Source: Actinoallomurus iriomotensis
GTDB lineage: Bacteria; Actinomycetota; Actinomycetes; Streptosporangiales; Streptosporangiaceae
Length of the DNA stretch: 64,000 bases
Direction of reading: 5' to 3'
NCBI RefSeq assembly: GCF_030269445.1
Contig: NZ_BSTJ01000020.1
Coordinates: forward strand, 1 to 64,000
Below, in pieces: positions 24,076 through 31,735 of this stretch. The notes beneath the pieces were generated by a model, which did no database searches, was not told the DNA's origin, and was given only the letters and a program-made list of their open reading frames with translations. Within the stretch, counting starts at the first letter, position 1; each line of letters starts with the position of its first letter. The position numbers and the translations under genes are program-made.

Positions 24076-25401
24076 CTATCGGAGGTTGACGACGATGTCG
24101 GAGTGCTGCGGGCTGGACCGCAGACCGGCCGACTCCAGCGCCTTGCGGTAGGCGTCCATCATCGCGGCGGAGTCCTCGGCCGTGCCGAACAGGTCGCCCA
24201 GCTCACGCCAGACCCGCGCGGTGGCCCGCGAGGCCTCCAGACCGGCCAGCTCGTCGCGGGCCGCGCGCAGGGCGGTGAGCGCCTTCTCGCGGTCCTTGTC
24301 GGCGACGAGCGCCTGGGCGAGCATCAGCCGGGCGCGGATCGTCGTGACCGACGCCCGCGGCTCGGCGGTGACGTCGGCCAGCACGCTCTCGGCGATGCGG
24401 ACGGCGGCCGACGGCTCGCCGAGCAGCACCTTCGAGCGGGCCATCTCGATGCGGCACTCGGCGGCGTCCATGCCGCTGAGGACCGGCTCGGCCTCGTTGA
24501 GAAGTTCGAGCGCCTTGCCGGCGTCCACCGGCGAAGCACCCGAGGGCAGGAGAGTACGGGCGGCCGTGACGCGCAGGCGGGCCTGGGCCTTGGCCTGGTC
24601 GCCGCCGGCGTGCAGGGCGAGCGCCTGCTCGGCGAGGTACAGCGACTCGCCGCCCTCGCCCTCCTCCAGGGCCTGCCGGCTCGCCTCGACGTAGGCGGTG
24701 ATCATCACGGCGGGGTCGGGCTCGCCCGCGGCCAGGAGCCGCTCGGCCAGCTCGTGCGCCGGGTCGGGCTCGCCGCGGTCGAGGTAGGTCGCGATGAGCG
24801 TACGGCCGATCTCGGCGGCGTCCTCGCCACCGAGCAGGCGGAGGTCGGCCAGGCGGTTCAGCGCGGACTCGCCGAGTGCGAGGGTGCGGCCGAGGTCGCC
24901 GGCGGTGCGGTAGCAGCGGGCCAGCACGATGGTCACCGGCAGCCAGCCGGCGCGGCCACGGTCGCGCGTGGCCTCCTCGCGCAGCTCTTCGAGCGCCTTG
25001 ATCGCCTCTTCGCCGCGGCCCAGCGTCTCCAGCGCGCGTGCGCGGCCCCATCGGGCGCGCTTCATCAGCTCCGGGTCGTTGTCGACCGCGTCGAGGATCT
25101 CGTTGAACCACGTGAGCGACTGCTCGGCGTCGCCCGAAAGGAGTGCGAGCTCGGCGTGGCGCGCGCGTACTTGCAGGTGGAGGCGTTCTTCGGGCTCAAT
25201 GCCCTCGGAGAGGTATTCCGGCAGGCAGCCCAGCCTGCTGGCGAGCAGCCGTACGACGGCGGGAGTCGGGGTGCGCTTCCCGGACTCGATCAATGAGATG
25301 TAACTGTCGGACAACTCGGTCCCGGCAAGCTGCGCCTGAGAGAGGTGCTTACTCAGCCGCAGGTTACGGACTCGCTCACCAACGCTTCCTTGACCCGGCA
25401 T
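24076..25401 (-). CDS. XRE-family regulator with TPR domain
   Basis: A 441-residue regulator. The helix-turn-helix lies at about residues 9-63 (VRNLRLSKHLSQAQLAGTELSDSYISLIESGKRTP, shown in part). The remainder is a long array of tetratricopeptide-like helices with repeated Ala/Leu pattern, as in peptide- or partner-sensing actinobacterial XRE-TPR proteins. ATG 25401 or the GTG three bases earlier may start it. A 55-bp two-layer dyad lies 33 bp upstream and may be its operator. The EamA gene ends 17 bp away on the other strand. Confidence 0.9.
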   Translation of the reverse strand: MPGQGSVGERVRNLRLSKHLSQAQLAGTELSDSYISLIESGKRTPTPAVVRLLASRLGCLPEYLSEGIEPEERLHLQVRARHAELALLSGDAEQSLTWFNEILDAVDNDPELMKRARWGRARALETLGRGEEAIKALEELREEATRDRGRAGWLPVTIVLARCYRTAGDLGRTLALGESALNRLADLRLLGGEDAAEIGRTLIATYLDRGEPDPAHELAERLLAAGEPDPAVMITAYVEASRQALEEGEGGESLYLAEQALALHAGGDQAKAQARLRVTAARTLLPSGASPVDAGKALELLNEAEPVLSGMDAAECRIEMARSKVLLGEPSAAVRIAESVLADVTAEPRASVTTIRARLMLAQALVADKDREKALTALRAARDELAGLEASRATARVWRELGDLFGTAEDSAAMMDAYRKALESAGLRSSPQHSDIVVNLR

Positions 25402-25433
25402 CACGTCTCACTTACCGAAGGGCTACACGCGGA

Positions 25434-25488
25434 TTGGGTTACGACCTGATTGTGAGTTGCACTACCTCACACAAGGAGGGTAACCCAA
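25434..25488. promoter_or_regulatory. 55-bp nested dyad upstream of XRE-TPR gene
   Basis: Two inverted repeats share one centre (25461): outer arms TTGGGTTA (25434-25441) / TAACCCAA (25481-25488) and inner arms TGTGAG (25451-25456) / CTCACA (25466-25471). Concentric symmetry suggests a tetramer or two dimers binding together, or an RNA hairpin. It fills most of the 132-bp gap between the PH-domain gene and the XRE-TPR gene. Confidence 0.65.
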
Positions 25489-25536
25489 ACAACTTGGACA
25501 AGGTGTAGGAGTCCGGGTCAAGTTACCCAGTAGAGA

Positions 25537-26064
25537 TCAGTCGTCCGAAGAATCACTGGTTGGAAAGATCATGCTGCAGACCTCTAGGTACAGCTGTTCA
25601 GGATACGGGAGGTAGCTGACTACGCGGAAGGCTTGGTCCTGACCGGCGGACTCGAGGACGAACTCGCCATAGCCGAGCATGCGACCGCTCATGGAGCGCT
25701 GAAAGCTCATGTCCGTGACTTTGGCCAACGGCATCATCGCGACCTTACGCGTGAGCAGGCCGGTGGTCAGCAACATGCGCTGATTGGTGATCACGAAGTA
25801 GTCCACCGACCAGGTGGCGACCTTCCACACGAACCAGGCGAGCAGCACCAGCCACGCCCACCAGATCCAGTTGACCAGCGAGCCGTTGCTGCCGACGACC
25901 ACGTTGCTCAGCACGCCCGCGACCACAAGGCCGCCCAGGACGAAGGCGATGGGGGTCATCAGCACGGCCGGATGCCGTCGTACGGTGATGACCTGCTGTT
26001 CGTGAGGCAGGAGGTACCGGTGAATCGACGCCGGCGCGGAGTCGCCGGGGGTGACGAGCCTCAT
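25537..26064 (-). CDS. Membrane protein with bacterial PH domain
   Basis: A 175-residue protein with two adjacent transmembrane helices (residues ~36-56 and 64-88) followed by a bacterial PH-like domain (DUF304/bPH2; DYFVITNQRMLLTTGLLTRKVAMMPL near 90-115). YdbS/YdbT-like proteins of this kind sit in the membrane with the PH domain in the cytoplasm; their role is unclear. Start codon ATG at 26064 overlaps the stop of the upstream microgene (ATGA), so the two are translationally coupled. Confidence 0.9.
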   Translation of the reverse strand: MRLVTPGDSAPASIHRYLLPHEQQVITVRRHPAVLMTPIAFVLGGLVVAGVLSNVVVGSNGSLVNWIWWAWLVLLAWFVWKVATWSVDYFVITNQRMLLTTGLLTRKVAMMPLAKVTDMSFQRSMSGRMLGYGEFVLESAGQDQAFRVVSYLPYPEQLYLEVCSMIFPTSDSSDD

Positions 26065-26210
26065 AGTGCGTCGACGAACCGCGAGAGGGAGTTACCGGCG
26101 GACGCGAGGCTGCCGGCGGCGTTGTGAACGATGCGCGCGGCCCCGCCCGGGGAATTGAGCAGGTAGAAGACCACGAAGATCCCCAGTGCCCAAGTGAGGT
26201 ACTTCTTCAA
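26061..26210 (-). CDS. 49-residue single-span membrane microprotein
   Basis: A short gene: TTG start at 26208-26210, stop at 26061. The product begins MKKYLTWALGIFVVFYLLN, one membrane helix, then an amphipathic tail with IVHNAAGSLASAGNSLSRFV. A GGAGG ribosome site lies upstream, and its stop overlaps the PH-domain gene's ATG. The two-gene coupling suggests the peptide is a partner of the PH-domain membrane protein. Family unknown to me, though I believe similar peptides exist upstream of such genes in other actinomycetes. Confidence 0.8.
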   Translation of the reverse strand: MKKYLTWALGIFVVFYLLNSPGGAARIVHNAAGSLASAGNSLSRFVDAL

Positions 26211-26343
26211 GGAACCCTGCCTCCCGAAGCCCTGACCCACTGACCCAACTCAAGTAGTACACCAGCCGTGGAGCAGGGCTGCAAAGAGGTTCGTGACCGT
26301 ATCTGCGAGGCCTGATCCGCCCTGTCAGGAGCGGTCAGGAGGG

Positions 26344-26556
26344 TCAGCCGCCGCCGTGCCCTTCCGCGGCCGCCAGGGCGAGCACCTCCAGATGCTTGCG
26401 TGCGATGCGTTCGACCAGCTCAGGGGAGGCTTCGCCGATCACTTCCTCGGCGCTGTGGCGTGCCGCCTCGACACACCGGATGACCATTTCGGCCGGGTGC
26501 ACCTCGCCGAACTCATCCGCGAGATTTTCGGCGACCGTCTCAAACGTCCACGCCAT
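26344..26556 (-). CDS. Small three-helix protein
   Basis: A 70-residue protein: FETVAENLADEFGEVHPAEM, a helix with RCVEAARHSAEEVI, then SPELVERIARKHLEVLALA. The predicted three-helix pattern resembles the small three-helix-bundle dimerisation-domain proteins found in actinobacteria, but this is a judgement from pattern only. The ATG at 26556 has GGAGAG seven bases upstream and is preferred to the longer frame starting at 26613. Role unknown. Confidence 0.65.
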   Translation of the reverse strand: MAWTFETVAENLADEFGEVHPAEMVIRCVEAARHSAEEVIGEASPELVERIARKHLEVLALAAAEGHGGG

Positions 26557-26873
26557 GGCACTCTCCGCATCAGCCGCCGCGGCCGCGAGAACGCCGCCCG
26601 GCACACCGGTCACAATCCGTAGCAGGCTATTACCCTCCGCGTACGGATCTTGAACGCGTCCCCCTCAAGCCGGCCGCGAGGGGTGGGCGAAATTGGCCTG
26701 AACCGGCCGCGGGAAGGACCGTTCCAGCGGCCGGCTCGGAGACGCGTGACGGGAGTGCCGGGCGGGCGGAAAGCCCCTGGGAGTGGCCTTGATCGGCCAT
26801 GTGCGCGGGAGGGACAACCGACCCGGGTGGATGAGCGTCGCCGGGGGCGTTCGTACCTCTTTGAATTCAAAAA
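26557..26873. other. Gene-free region between upp and the three-helix gene
   Basis: This ~320-bp stretch shows no gene I can support; frames crossing it lack ribosome sites and conserved motifs. It includes the promoter of the minus-strand three-helix gene at its left edge and repeated CCGGCCGC-type words in the middle (near 26669, 26707 and 26728). The right end runs into the upp terminator. Confidence 0.5.
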
Positions 26874-26902
26874 GCGTCGTCTGACTGCCGGTCAGACGAC
26901 GC
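26874..26902 (-). terminator. Intrinsic terminator of upp overlapping its stop codon
   Basis: Perfect 12-bp arms (26874-26885 and 26891-26902) with a 5-base loop. Read on the minus strand the stem is followed directly by TTTTTGAATTC, giving a true U-tract, which is unusual in this GC-rich DNA. The stop codon of upp is within the hairpin. Confidence 0.9.
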
Positions 26903-27530
26903 CGTACAGGCGGTCGCCCGCGTCGCCGAGGCCCGGCACGATGAAACCGGACTCGTTGAGATGGGAGTCGATCGCGGCCGTCACGACGCGCACCGGCACC
27001 GTACGGTCCGCCAGGGACTCCTCCATGTGCGCGATGCCCTCCGGCGCCGCCAGGAGGCAGATCGCGGTGACGTCGTCCGCGCCGCGGTCCAGGAGCAGGT
27101 GGACGGCGGCCGCCAGGGTGCCGCCGGTCGCCAGCATCGGGTCGAGCACGTAGCACTGGCGGCCCGACAGGTCGTCCGGGAGACGCGTGGCGTACGTCGT
27201 GGCCTTCAGCGTGCCCTCGTCGCGCACCATGCCCAGAAAGCCGACCTCGGCCGTCGGCAGCAGGCGGGTCATGCCGTCCAGCATGCCGAGGCCCGCGCGC
27301 AGGATCGGCACCACGAGCGGCTGCGGGCGGGTCAGGCGCACGCCCTCGGCCGGTCCGACCGGTGTGTTCACTGTCACATCGGCGACGCGCACGTCGCGGG
27401 TCGCCTCGTACGCGAGGAGCGTCACCAGCTCGTCGGCCAGGCGCCGGAAGGTCGGGGAGTCTGTCGCCTCGTCGCGAAGGGTGGTCAGCTTGTGGGCGAC
27501 AAGGGGGTGATCGGCCACCAGGGTTCTCAT
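26892..27530 (-). CDS. upp: Uracil phosphoribosyltransferase
   Basis: Converts uracil and PRPP to UMP in pyrimidine salvage. At 212 residues it is the normal length. Features: conserved N-terminal [23 protein letters not shown] near 78-87, the PRPP loop [11 protein letters not shown] near 128-138, and the family's C-terminal GDAGDRLYG uracil-binding segment. No ribosome site is clear before the ATG at 27530, so it may be translated from a leaderless message. It is followed by a U-tract terminator. Confidence 0.97.
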   Translation of the reverse strand: MRTLVADHPLVAHKLTTLRDEATDSPTFRRLADELVTLLAYEATRDVRVADVTVNTPVGPAEGVRLTRPQPLVVPILRAGLGMLDGMTRLLPTAEVGFLGMVRDEGTLKATTYATRLPDDLSGRQCYVLDPMLATGGTLAAAVHLLLDRGADDVTAICLLAAPEGIAHMEESLADRTVPVRVVTAAIDSHLNESGFIVPGLGDAGDRLYGVV

Positions 27531-27563
27531 ATCGGATCACGGTAGCCGAATGGATATCTGAGC

Positions 27564-27752
27564 ATGGGGAACGTACCTCGCATGGACGATCGCATGAGTT
27601 CTGAGGAGGTACGAGATCGACTCCGCCGCCGGGCGGTGTTCCTGCGAGAGCTGGCCGAGGCGCGCGAACTCCGCAAGCGCGTCAGTCCCCGGCGATGGCG
27701 CCAGGAACGCACTCGCGAGGCGCTCCGCATGCGTACGTTCCGCGCCAACTAG
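27564..27752 (+). CDS. Small basic conserved protein
   Basis: A ~62-residue arginine- and glutamate-rich protein (core MSSEEVRDRLRRRAVFLREL, then ARELRKR and a basic tail), which I recall as conserved in Streptosporangiales beside the tadA cluster. In-frame starts exist at 27564, 27582 and 27594; which is used is unclear. The charge and helix pattern suggest a nucleic-acid or ribosome contact, but no function is known. Confidence 0.6.
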   Translation: MGNVPRMDDRMSSEEVRDRLRRRAVFLRELAEARELRKRVSPRRWRQERTREALRMRTFRAN

Positions 27753-27846
27753 AGCCGTCGATGCCCCCGGGTTTGCCCGTGCCGTGAGTACGACAGCCCC
27801 ACATCTGCCAAGATGCCCGAGCAGGACGCGCGGCGGTGGGGTGAAG

Positions 27847-28323
27847 ATGACGGAACTGGACACGGCGGATTTCGCTGTCGTGGTCTCTCGTGAAGACGAT
27901 GCTTGGGAAGTCGAACAGCTTCCCATCGCGTTGACCGAGGACCTGGCAGGGCTGATCCATGCCCTCCGGCAGCAGCCCAGCATGGCGGGCACGATCGGGC
28001 TGGCCGCGGTCGGCGACGACTTCTTCGTCGCGCTGCGGGTGCTGGCGGACGAGGTGATGGTCTTCCTGTCCGACGTCACGGCCTCCCTCGACTGGCCGCT
28101 GGCGGGGCAGGTCGTGGAGTTCCTCGAGCTCGACATCCCCGACGACGAGGACCTCGACCAGGTGCTCCCGGCCGGCGACATGTCGATCTTCGCGGACCTC
28201 GGCCTGGACGAGATGGAGCTCGGGGCGCTCTCGGGTGACCTCGATCTCTACCCTGACGAGATGCTCTCCAGCATCGCCGCACGCCTCGGATTCGGAGCCG
28301 CTTTCGAGCGTGCGATCGAATAA
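27847..28323 (+). CDS. tRNA adenosine deaminase-associated protein, copy 1
   Basis: A ~158-residue acidic protein resembling the actinobacterial family found next to tadA (TIGR03941 type): an N-terminal beta stretch FAVVVSREDDAWEVEQL, a central VGDDFFVALRVLADEVMVFLSD segment and an acidic helical tail ending in ARLGFGAAFERAIE. Its neighbour at 28351 has the same plan, so the two are paralogues in tandem. The start is ATG 27847 or the GTG six bases upstream. Thought to work with TadA in tRNA wobble-inosine formation by association only. Confidence 0.82.
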   Translation: MTELDTADFAVVVSREDDAWEVEQLPIALTEDLAGLIHALRQQPSMAGTIGLAAVGDDFFVALRVLADEVMVFLSDVTASLDWPLAGQVVEFLELDIPDDEDLDQVLPAGDMSIFADLGLDEMELGALSGDLDLYPDEMLSSIAARLGFGAAFERAIE

Positions 28324-28350
28324 CCGCCGTCTTTTGGAGACAATGAAGGC

Positions 28351-28803
28351 GTGCCGTACTTCTCCGTGGCCTTCGCGCGCAGCGACGCCGGCTGGATCGG
28401 GACCGAAACCGACCTCACCGAGGTCGCCGGTCTCGACGACATCACCGACATCATGCGGGAGACCGCCGTCGAGACGGCGGGCGACACGGTCCTCCTCCTC
28501 GTAGAGGAAGAGGACGAATGGTTCGCCGTCGTACGCCTGGACGACGGCGAGGACCCCCGTGTCTTCCTTTCCGACCCCCGGGCGGCCCTCGGCAGCGACC
28601 TCGCACGCATGCTCCACGAGCAGATCGGCGACGTCGACGAGGTCCCCACCGACGATCCCGTCGGCGACGCCGGACTCCTCTCCGACCTCGGCACCGCACC
28701 CGACAAACTGACCGAGCTGGGCGAACGCACGCTCCCCGGCGACGCACTGTCGGCCATCGCCGAGCGGGCCGGATTCGCCGAGGAATACGACCGACTCCGG
28801 TAG
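28351..28803 (+). CDS. tRNA adenosine deaminase-associated protein, copy 2
   Basis: A 150-residue acidic protein with the same order of segments as the gene before it: FSVAFARSDAGWIGTETDL, LLLVEEEDEWFAVVRLDDGEDPRVFLSD and an acidic C-terminal helix ending ERAGFAEEYDRLR. It starts at GTG 28351, 27 bp after the first copy's stop, and ends 7 bp before tadA. The three genes are therefore one operon. The paralogue pair may form a heterodimer on TadA; that is a guess. Confidence 0.88.
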   Translation: MPYFSVAFARSDAGWIGTETDLTEVAGLDDITDIMRETAVETAGDTVLLLVEEEDEWFAVVRLDDGEDPRVFLSDPRAALGSDLARMLHEQIGDVDEVPTDDPVGDAGLLSDLGTAPDKLTELGERTLPGDALSAIAERAGFAEEYDRLR

Positions 28804-28810
28804 GCCGCCG

Positions 28811-29287
28811 ATGCGCGAGCCGGACATGCGGGAGGCGATGCGCCTCGCCCTGCGCGAAGCCCGCCTCGCGGCCGGCGACGTGCCGATCGGCGCCGTCGTC
28901 CTCGACGCCTCCGGCCGCCTCGCCGGCACCGGCCGCAACGAACGCGAACGCACCGGCGACCCCACCGCCCACGCGGAGATCATCGCGCTCCGGCGGGCGG
29001 CGGCACGCCTCGGCGAATGGCGGCTCACCGGCTGCACCCTGGTCGTCACCCTCGAACCCTGCACGATGTGCGCCGGGGCCGCGGTACTCGCCCGCGTCGA
29101 CCGCATCGTGTACGGCGCCATCGACCCCAAGGCCGGCGCGGTCGGCTCACTCTGGGACGTCGTACGCGACCGGCGCCTCAACCACCGGCCCGAAGTCGTC
29201 GGCGGCGTCCTCGCCGACGAGTGCGGCGCCCTCCTCACCGAATTCTTCGCCCGGCGACGGGACAGAGGAGGTCCCGGCTTCCGGTAG
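28811..29287 (+). CDS. tadA: tRNA adenosine-34 deaminase
   Basis: Turns adenosine-34 of tRNA-Arg(ACG) into inosine so that it reads CGU/CGC/CGA codons. The 158-residue protein has the zinc and catalytic motifs of the deaminase fold: HAE (His54, Glu56) and PCTMC (Cys84, Cys87), with conserved PIGAVV near residue 25. It ends the operon with two associated proteins. A tRNA-Ser gene begins 12 bp downstream, so read-through could add the tRNA to the transcript. Confidence 0.97.
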   Translation: MREPDMREAMRLALREARLAAGDVPIGAVVLDASGRLAGTGRNERERTGDPTAHAEIIALRRAAARLGEWRLTGCTLVVTLEPCTMCAGAAVLARVDRIVYGAIDPKAGAVGSLWDVVRDRRLNHRPEVVGGVLADECGALLTEFFARRRDRGGPGFR

Positions 29288-29298
29288 GCTCCCGTCTT

Positions 29299-29385
29299 GG
29301 TGGAGTCGCCTAGTGGCCGAGGGCGCACGCCTCGAAAGCGTGTGATGGGGCAACTCATCCGTGGGTTCAAATCCCACCTCCACCG
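29299..29385 (+). tRNA. tRNA-Ser(CGA)
   Basis: A class II tRNA of 87 bases. Acceptor arms GGTGGAG (29299-29305) / CTCCACC (29378-29384) pair perfectly with G as discriminator. The anticodon stem CACGC/GCGTG encloses CTCGAAA, giving anticodon CGA at 29333-29335 (serine, UCG). A long variable arm and the T arm GTGGG-TTCAAAT-CCCAC follow. CCA is not encoded. Confidence 0.97.
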
Positions 29386-29691
29386 CGGTCTCGGGCCTAC
29401 CTGCTCGCCGCCCTTTGGGTGGCTTCGCCGGTGGGCCCGCTCCTTTTTCCCGGGGGGCCGAGCCCCCCGGAGCCCCCGCGATTGATGGTTGGGGTCGGAC
29501 GTCTGGTGGTTGCGGCCTCACATCCGGTCGGGCGTCATGTCGTTGACTCTTTGCCACTGTGTAGTGCGGTCTCGGGCCTACCTGCTCGCCGCCCCTTGGG
29601 CGGCTTCGCCGGTGGGCCCGCTCCTTTTTTCCGGGGGGCCGAGCCCCCGGAGCCCCCGCGATTGATGGTTGCGGTCGGACGTCTGGTGGTT
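29385..29691 (+). repeat. 127-bp direct repeat, two copies, the first at the tRNA-Ser 3' end
   Basis: Copy A 29385-29511 and copy B 29566-29691 differ at only about five positions. Each begins GCGGTCTCGGGCC at the tRNA's last base, includes a pyrimidine run, and contains a G6/C6 hairpin (CCGGGGGGC with GCCCCCCGG at 29450-29470 in copy A). The hairpin may terminate the tRNA transcript. From 29386 to 29910 I see no gene. No integrase or transposase is present nearby, so a REP-like element is more likely than an attachment site. Confidence 0.8.
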
Positions 29692-29910
29692 CTGTCTTCT
29701 TGTTTGCCGGCCCTTCGGGGCGGTGTCGCATTCACCTAAACGAGACAGGGTCGTTACTCTCGGTAAAGAAGTTTTGACCGTCCTCGTGGGCTTGATCGGG
29801 ATCTAAGCCTTTGTTGTGGACGTCATCCTGACCAGAGCGGTACGGGGCGTGGGTCGGGTGACCTGGCCTTTCGTCCGGTGTGGTCCGGATTGTCGGGCGG
29901 GGGAGGATCG

Positions 29911-31005
29911 ATGTTCGGTCCGCAGGGCTTCGCGGTCTTCGCTGTGCTCCTGGTGTTGTTCGGGGCCGCGTTGTTCTGGCTCACCCGGGTTCGGCACGTG
30001 GCGCTCAAGGTGGTGGCCGGCGTGCTCGCGTTTCCGCCCGCGATGATGTTCGGCATCGCGCTGGTCAACGACTTCTACGGCTACTACGACAGCTGGGACG
30101 ACGCCTGGCGCGACCTCACCAACCAGGCGCCGGCGAGCGTCGCGCGGGTGCCCGACCTGGACGGGCGGCTGGACCAGGTCCTGCGCGAGGCCGTACGCGA
30201 ACGCCAGGCCCGCAAGAACGGCTTCGCCATGGAGACCACGCTGCCCGGCCCGCAGAGCCGCATCATCCGCCAGGGCGTGATCTACCTCCCGCCGCAGTAC
30301 TTCCAGAAGCCGTACGCCGCCGAGCGCTTCCCGGTCGTCGAGCTGATCCACGGCTCGCCGGGCACTCCGGGAGACTACGAGGGCCGGCTGAAGATCTCCG
30401 GCATGCTCCGCAAGCTGATCGCCCAGCACAAGGCCAGGCCGGTCGTGCTGGTCATCCCGGACGCCGACGGCGGCCTCGACCGCTCCACCCAGTGCCTGAA
30501 CACCGTCCACGGAGAGCAGGACGAGACCTACCTCGCCACCGACGTCCCGAATGACGTCGCCGGGCGGCTGCGGGTGCAGCGTCCCGGGCCGGCGTGGGGC
30601 ATCGCGGGGTTCTCCGAGGGAGGGTTCTGCGCGGCCAACCTCGCGCTGCGCCATCCCGACCGGTACGGCGCCGCGGCGGCGCTGAGCGGCTACTTCGAGC
30701 CCCTGCGCACCAACCGGCTGCCGCGCGCGGTGGACCCGTTCGCCGGAGACCGCTCACTGCGGGCCGCGAACTCCCCGCTGAAGATCCTGGCCCGCGCGGT
30801 GCCGCCCACGCCGCTCCCGCGGTTCTGGGTGATGTCGGGCAACGCTGCGCAGACCGACATGGTGCAGGCGCAGGCGTTCATGGATCTGGTGAAGCAGTAC
30901 CAGCCGCAGGCGCCGTTCCTGGTGATCAAGGGGGGCCAGCACAACTACGTCGCGTGGCGTGCGGCGTTCCCGAAGATGTTCACGTGGGTGACGGCCCAGA
31001 TCTAG
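29911..31005 (+). CDS. Membrane-anchored esterase of antigen-85 type fold
   Basis: A 364-residue protein with two N-terminal membrane helices (residues ~5-25 and 32-55) and an outside alpha/beta-hydrolase domain. Features: QGVIYLPPQYF (near 130), the oxyanion region ELIHGSPGT, nucleophile motif GFSEGG (near 230) and late GGQHNYVAWR supplying His. Such esterase D/antigen 85-like proteins act on cell-envelope lipids or esters. The ATG at 29911 has GGGGGAGG upstream. The 3' end overlaps the convergent gene at 30980. Confidence 0.85.
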   Translation: MFGPQGFAVFAVLLVLFGAALFWLTRVRHVALKVVAGVLAFPPAMMFGIALVNDFYGYYDSWDDAWRDLTNQAPASVARVPDLDGRLDQVLREAVRERQARKNGFAMETTLPGPQSRIIRQGVIYLPPQYFQKPYAAERFPVVELIHGSPGTPGDYEGRLKISGMLRKLIAQHKARPVVLVIPDADGGLDRSTQCLNTVHGEQDETYLATDVPNDVAGRLRVQRPGPAWGIAGFSEGGFCAANLALRHPDRYGAAAALSGYFEPLRTNRLPRAVDPFAGDRSLRAANSPLKILARAVPPTPLPRFWVMSGNAAQTDMVQAQAFMDLVKQYQPQAPFLVIKGGQHNYVAWRAAFPKMFTWVTAQI

Positions 31006-31318
31006 TGGGCGGCGCGACGTCGACCACGTCCAGGTCGAGGACCCGCGCGTGCAGGATGACGCGCTGTTGCAGGGCCGCGCGCAGCGCCCGGTGCAGGCCG
31101 TCTTCGAGGTAGAGCTGGCCACGCCACTGGACGACGTGGGGGAACAGGTCACCGTAGAACGTGGAGTCCTCGGCGAGCAGCGAGTTGAGATCGAGCCCGG
31201 CTTTCGTGGTGATCAATTGGTCGAGGCGCACCTGACGCGGCGGAACATTCGCCCAGTCACGTGAACTGAGGTTGTGCTCCGGGTAAGGGCGTCCCTCTCC
31301 CACGGCCTTGAAGATCAC
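30980..31318 (-). CDS. Conserved protein of ParB/VapB-like type, function unknown
   Basis: A 112-residue protein that I recall as strongly conserved in Streptomyces and relatives, with RDWANVPPRQVRLDQLITTK, FYGDLFPHVVQWRGQLYLEDGLHRALRAAL and a strand VILHARVLDLDVVDV. The 'dose-of-specification' motif LEDGLHRALRA resembles the ParB-like/sulfiredoxin N-domain loop. Some databases call relatives a VapB-family antitoxin; I see no toxin gene beside it. The start is GTG 31318 with a -10-like TAAACT seven bases upstream, so the message is probably leaderless. Confidence 0.7.
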   Translation of the reverse strand: MIFKAVGEGRPYPEHNLSSRDWANVPPRQVRLDQLITTKAGLDLNSLLAEDSTFYGDLFPHVVQWRGQLYLEDGLHRALRAALQQRVILHARVLDLDVVDVAPPTRSGPSPT

Positions 31319-31421
31319 GCCAAGCAGTTTAGGCGGCGATGCCGGTGATCACGCCACTTGTTGCGGTCCTCGTCTGCATCACTTTTCGCCGATAAGCCGT
31401 TGTGTGGCATACGAATCACAG

Positions 31422-31449
31422 GGGCCGGCACCCGCACGGATACCGGCCC
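31422..31449 (-). terminator. Imperfect GC-rich hairpin after small membrane gene
   Basis: Arms GGGCCGG (31422-31428) and CCGGCCC (31443-31449) enclose a 14-base loop that can pair partly again. It lies 26 bp beyond the stop of the minus-strand 64-residue gene. Confidence 0.5.
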
Positions 31450-31474
31450 GCGTTGATGATCTTTTCGGTCGTTG

Positions 31475-31669
31475 TCAGCGTCGTCTGGAGCGCCACGAGC
31501 GGCTGCGGCCCCGCCAGTCGTAGCCGGCTCCGAACCCGGCCAGGTGCAGCGCGATCAGCAGAAACCCGAGCGTGTCGAGGGTCTGGTAGTTGAAGAAGTC
31601 CGAGCCGGTGCCGAGCCAGTCGCAGAGCAGGGCGACGGCGAAGCAGATGGCGGCGACTATGGCGAGCAT
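31475..31669 (-). CDS. Small two-helix membrane protein
   Basis: A 64-residue protein: helix 1 at residues ~1-17 (MLAIVAAICFAVALLCDWLG), a short loop with SDFFNYQTLD, helix 2 at ~30-45 and a strongly basic tail RGRSRSWRSRRR. The start at 31669 has GGAGGAAAAAAG upstream. Its family and job are unknown to me. It lies after the DUF5753/DUF397 pair but is probably a separate unit. Confidence 0.75.
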   Translation of the reverse strand: MLAIVAAICFAVALLCDWLGTGSDFFNYQTLDTLGFLLIALHLAGFGAGYDWRGRSRSWRSRRR

Positions 31670-31735
31670 CTTTTTTCCTCCACAGGGTCGAACGTCTCCC
31701 CCGAGATGCACCAGAGATCTCCGCCAGAAAGGTGA

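Noticed and set aside
29385-29691. The 127-bp repeats as integrase attachment sites
   Set aside because: They begin at the tRNA end but hold no tRNA sequence beyond one base, and no integrase or mobile genes lie near.
30980-31318. A toxin-antitoxin pair based on a VapB-like annotation
   Set aside because: No toxin gene is adjacent. The neighbours are an esterase and a two-helix peptide, so I keep the gene as unknown.
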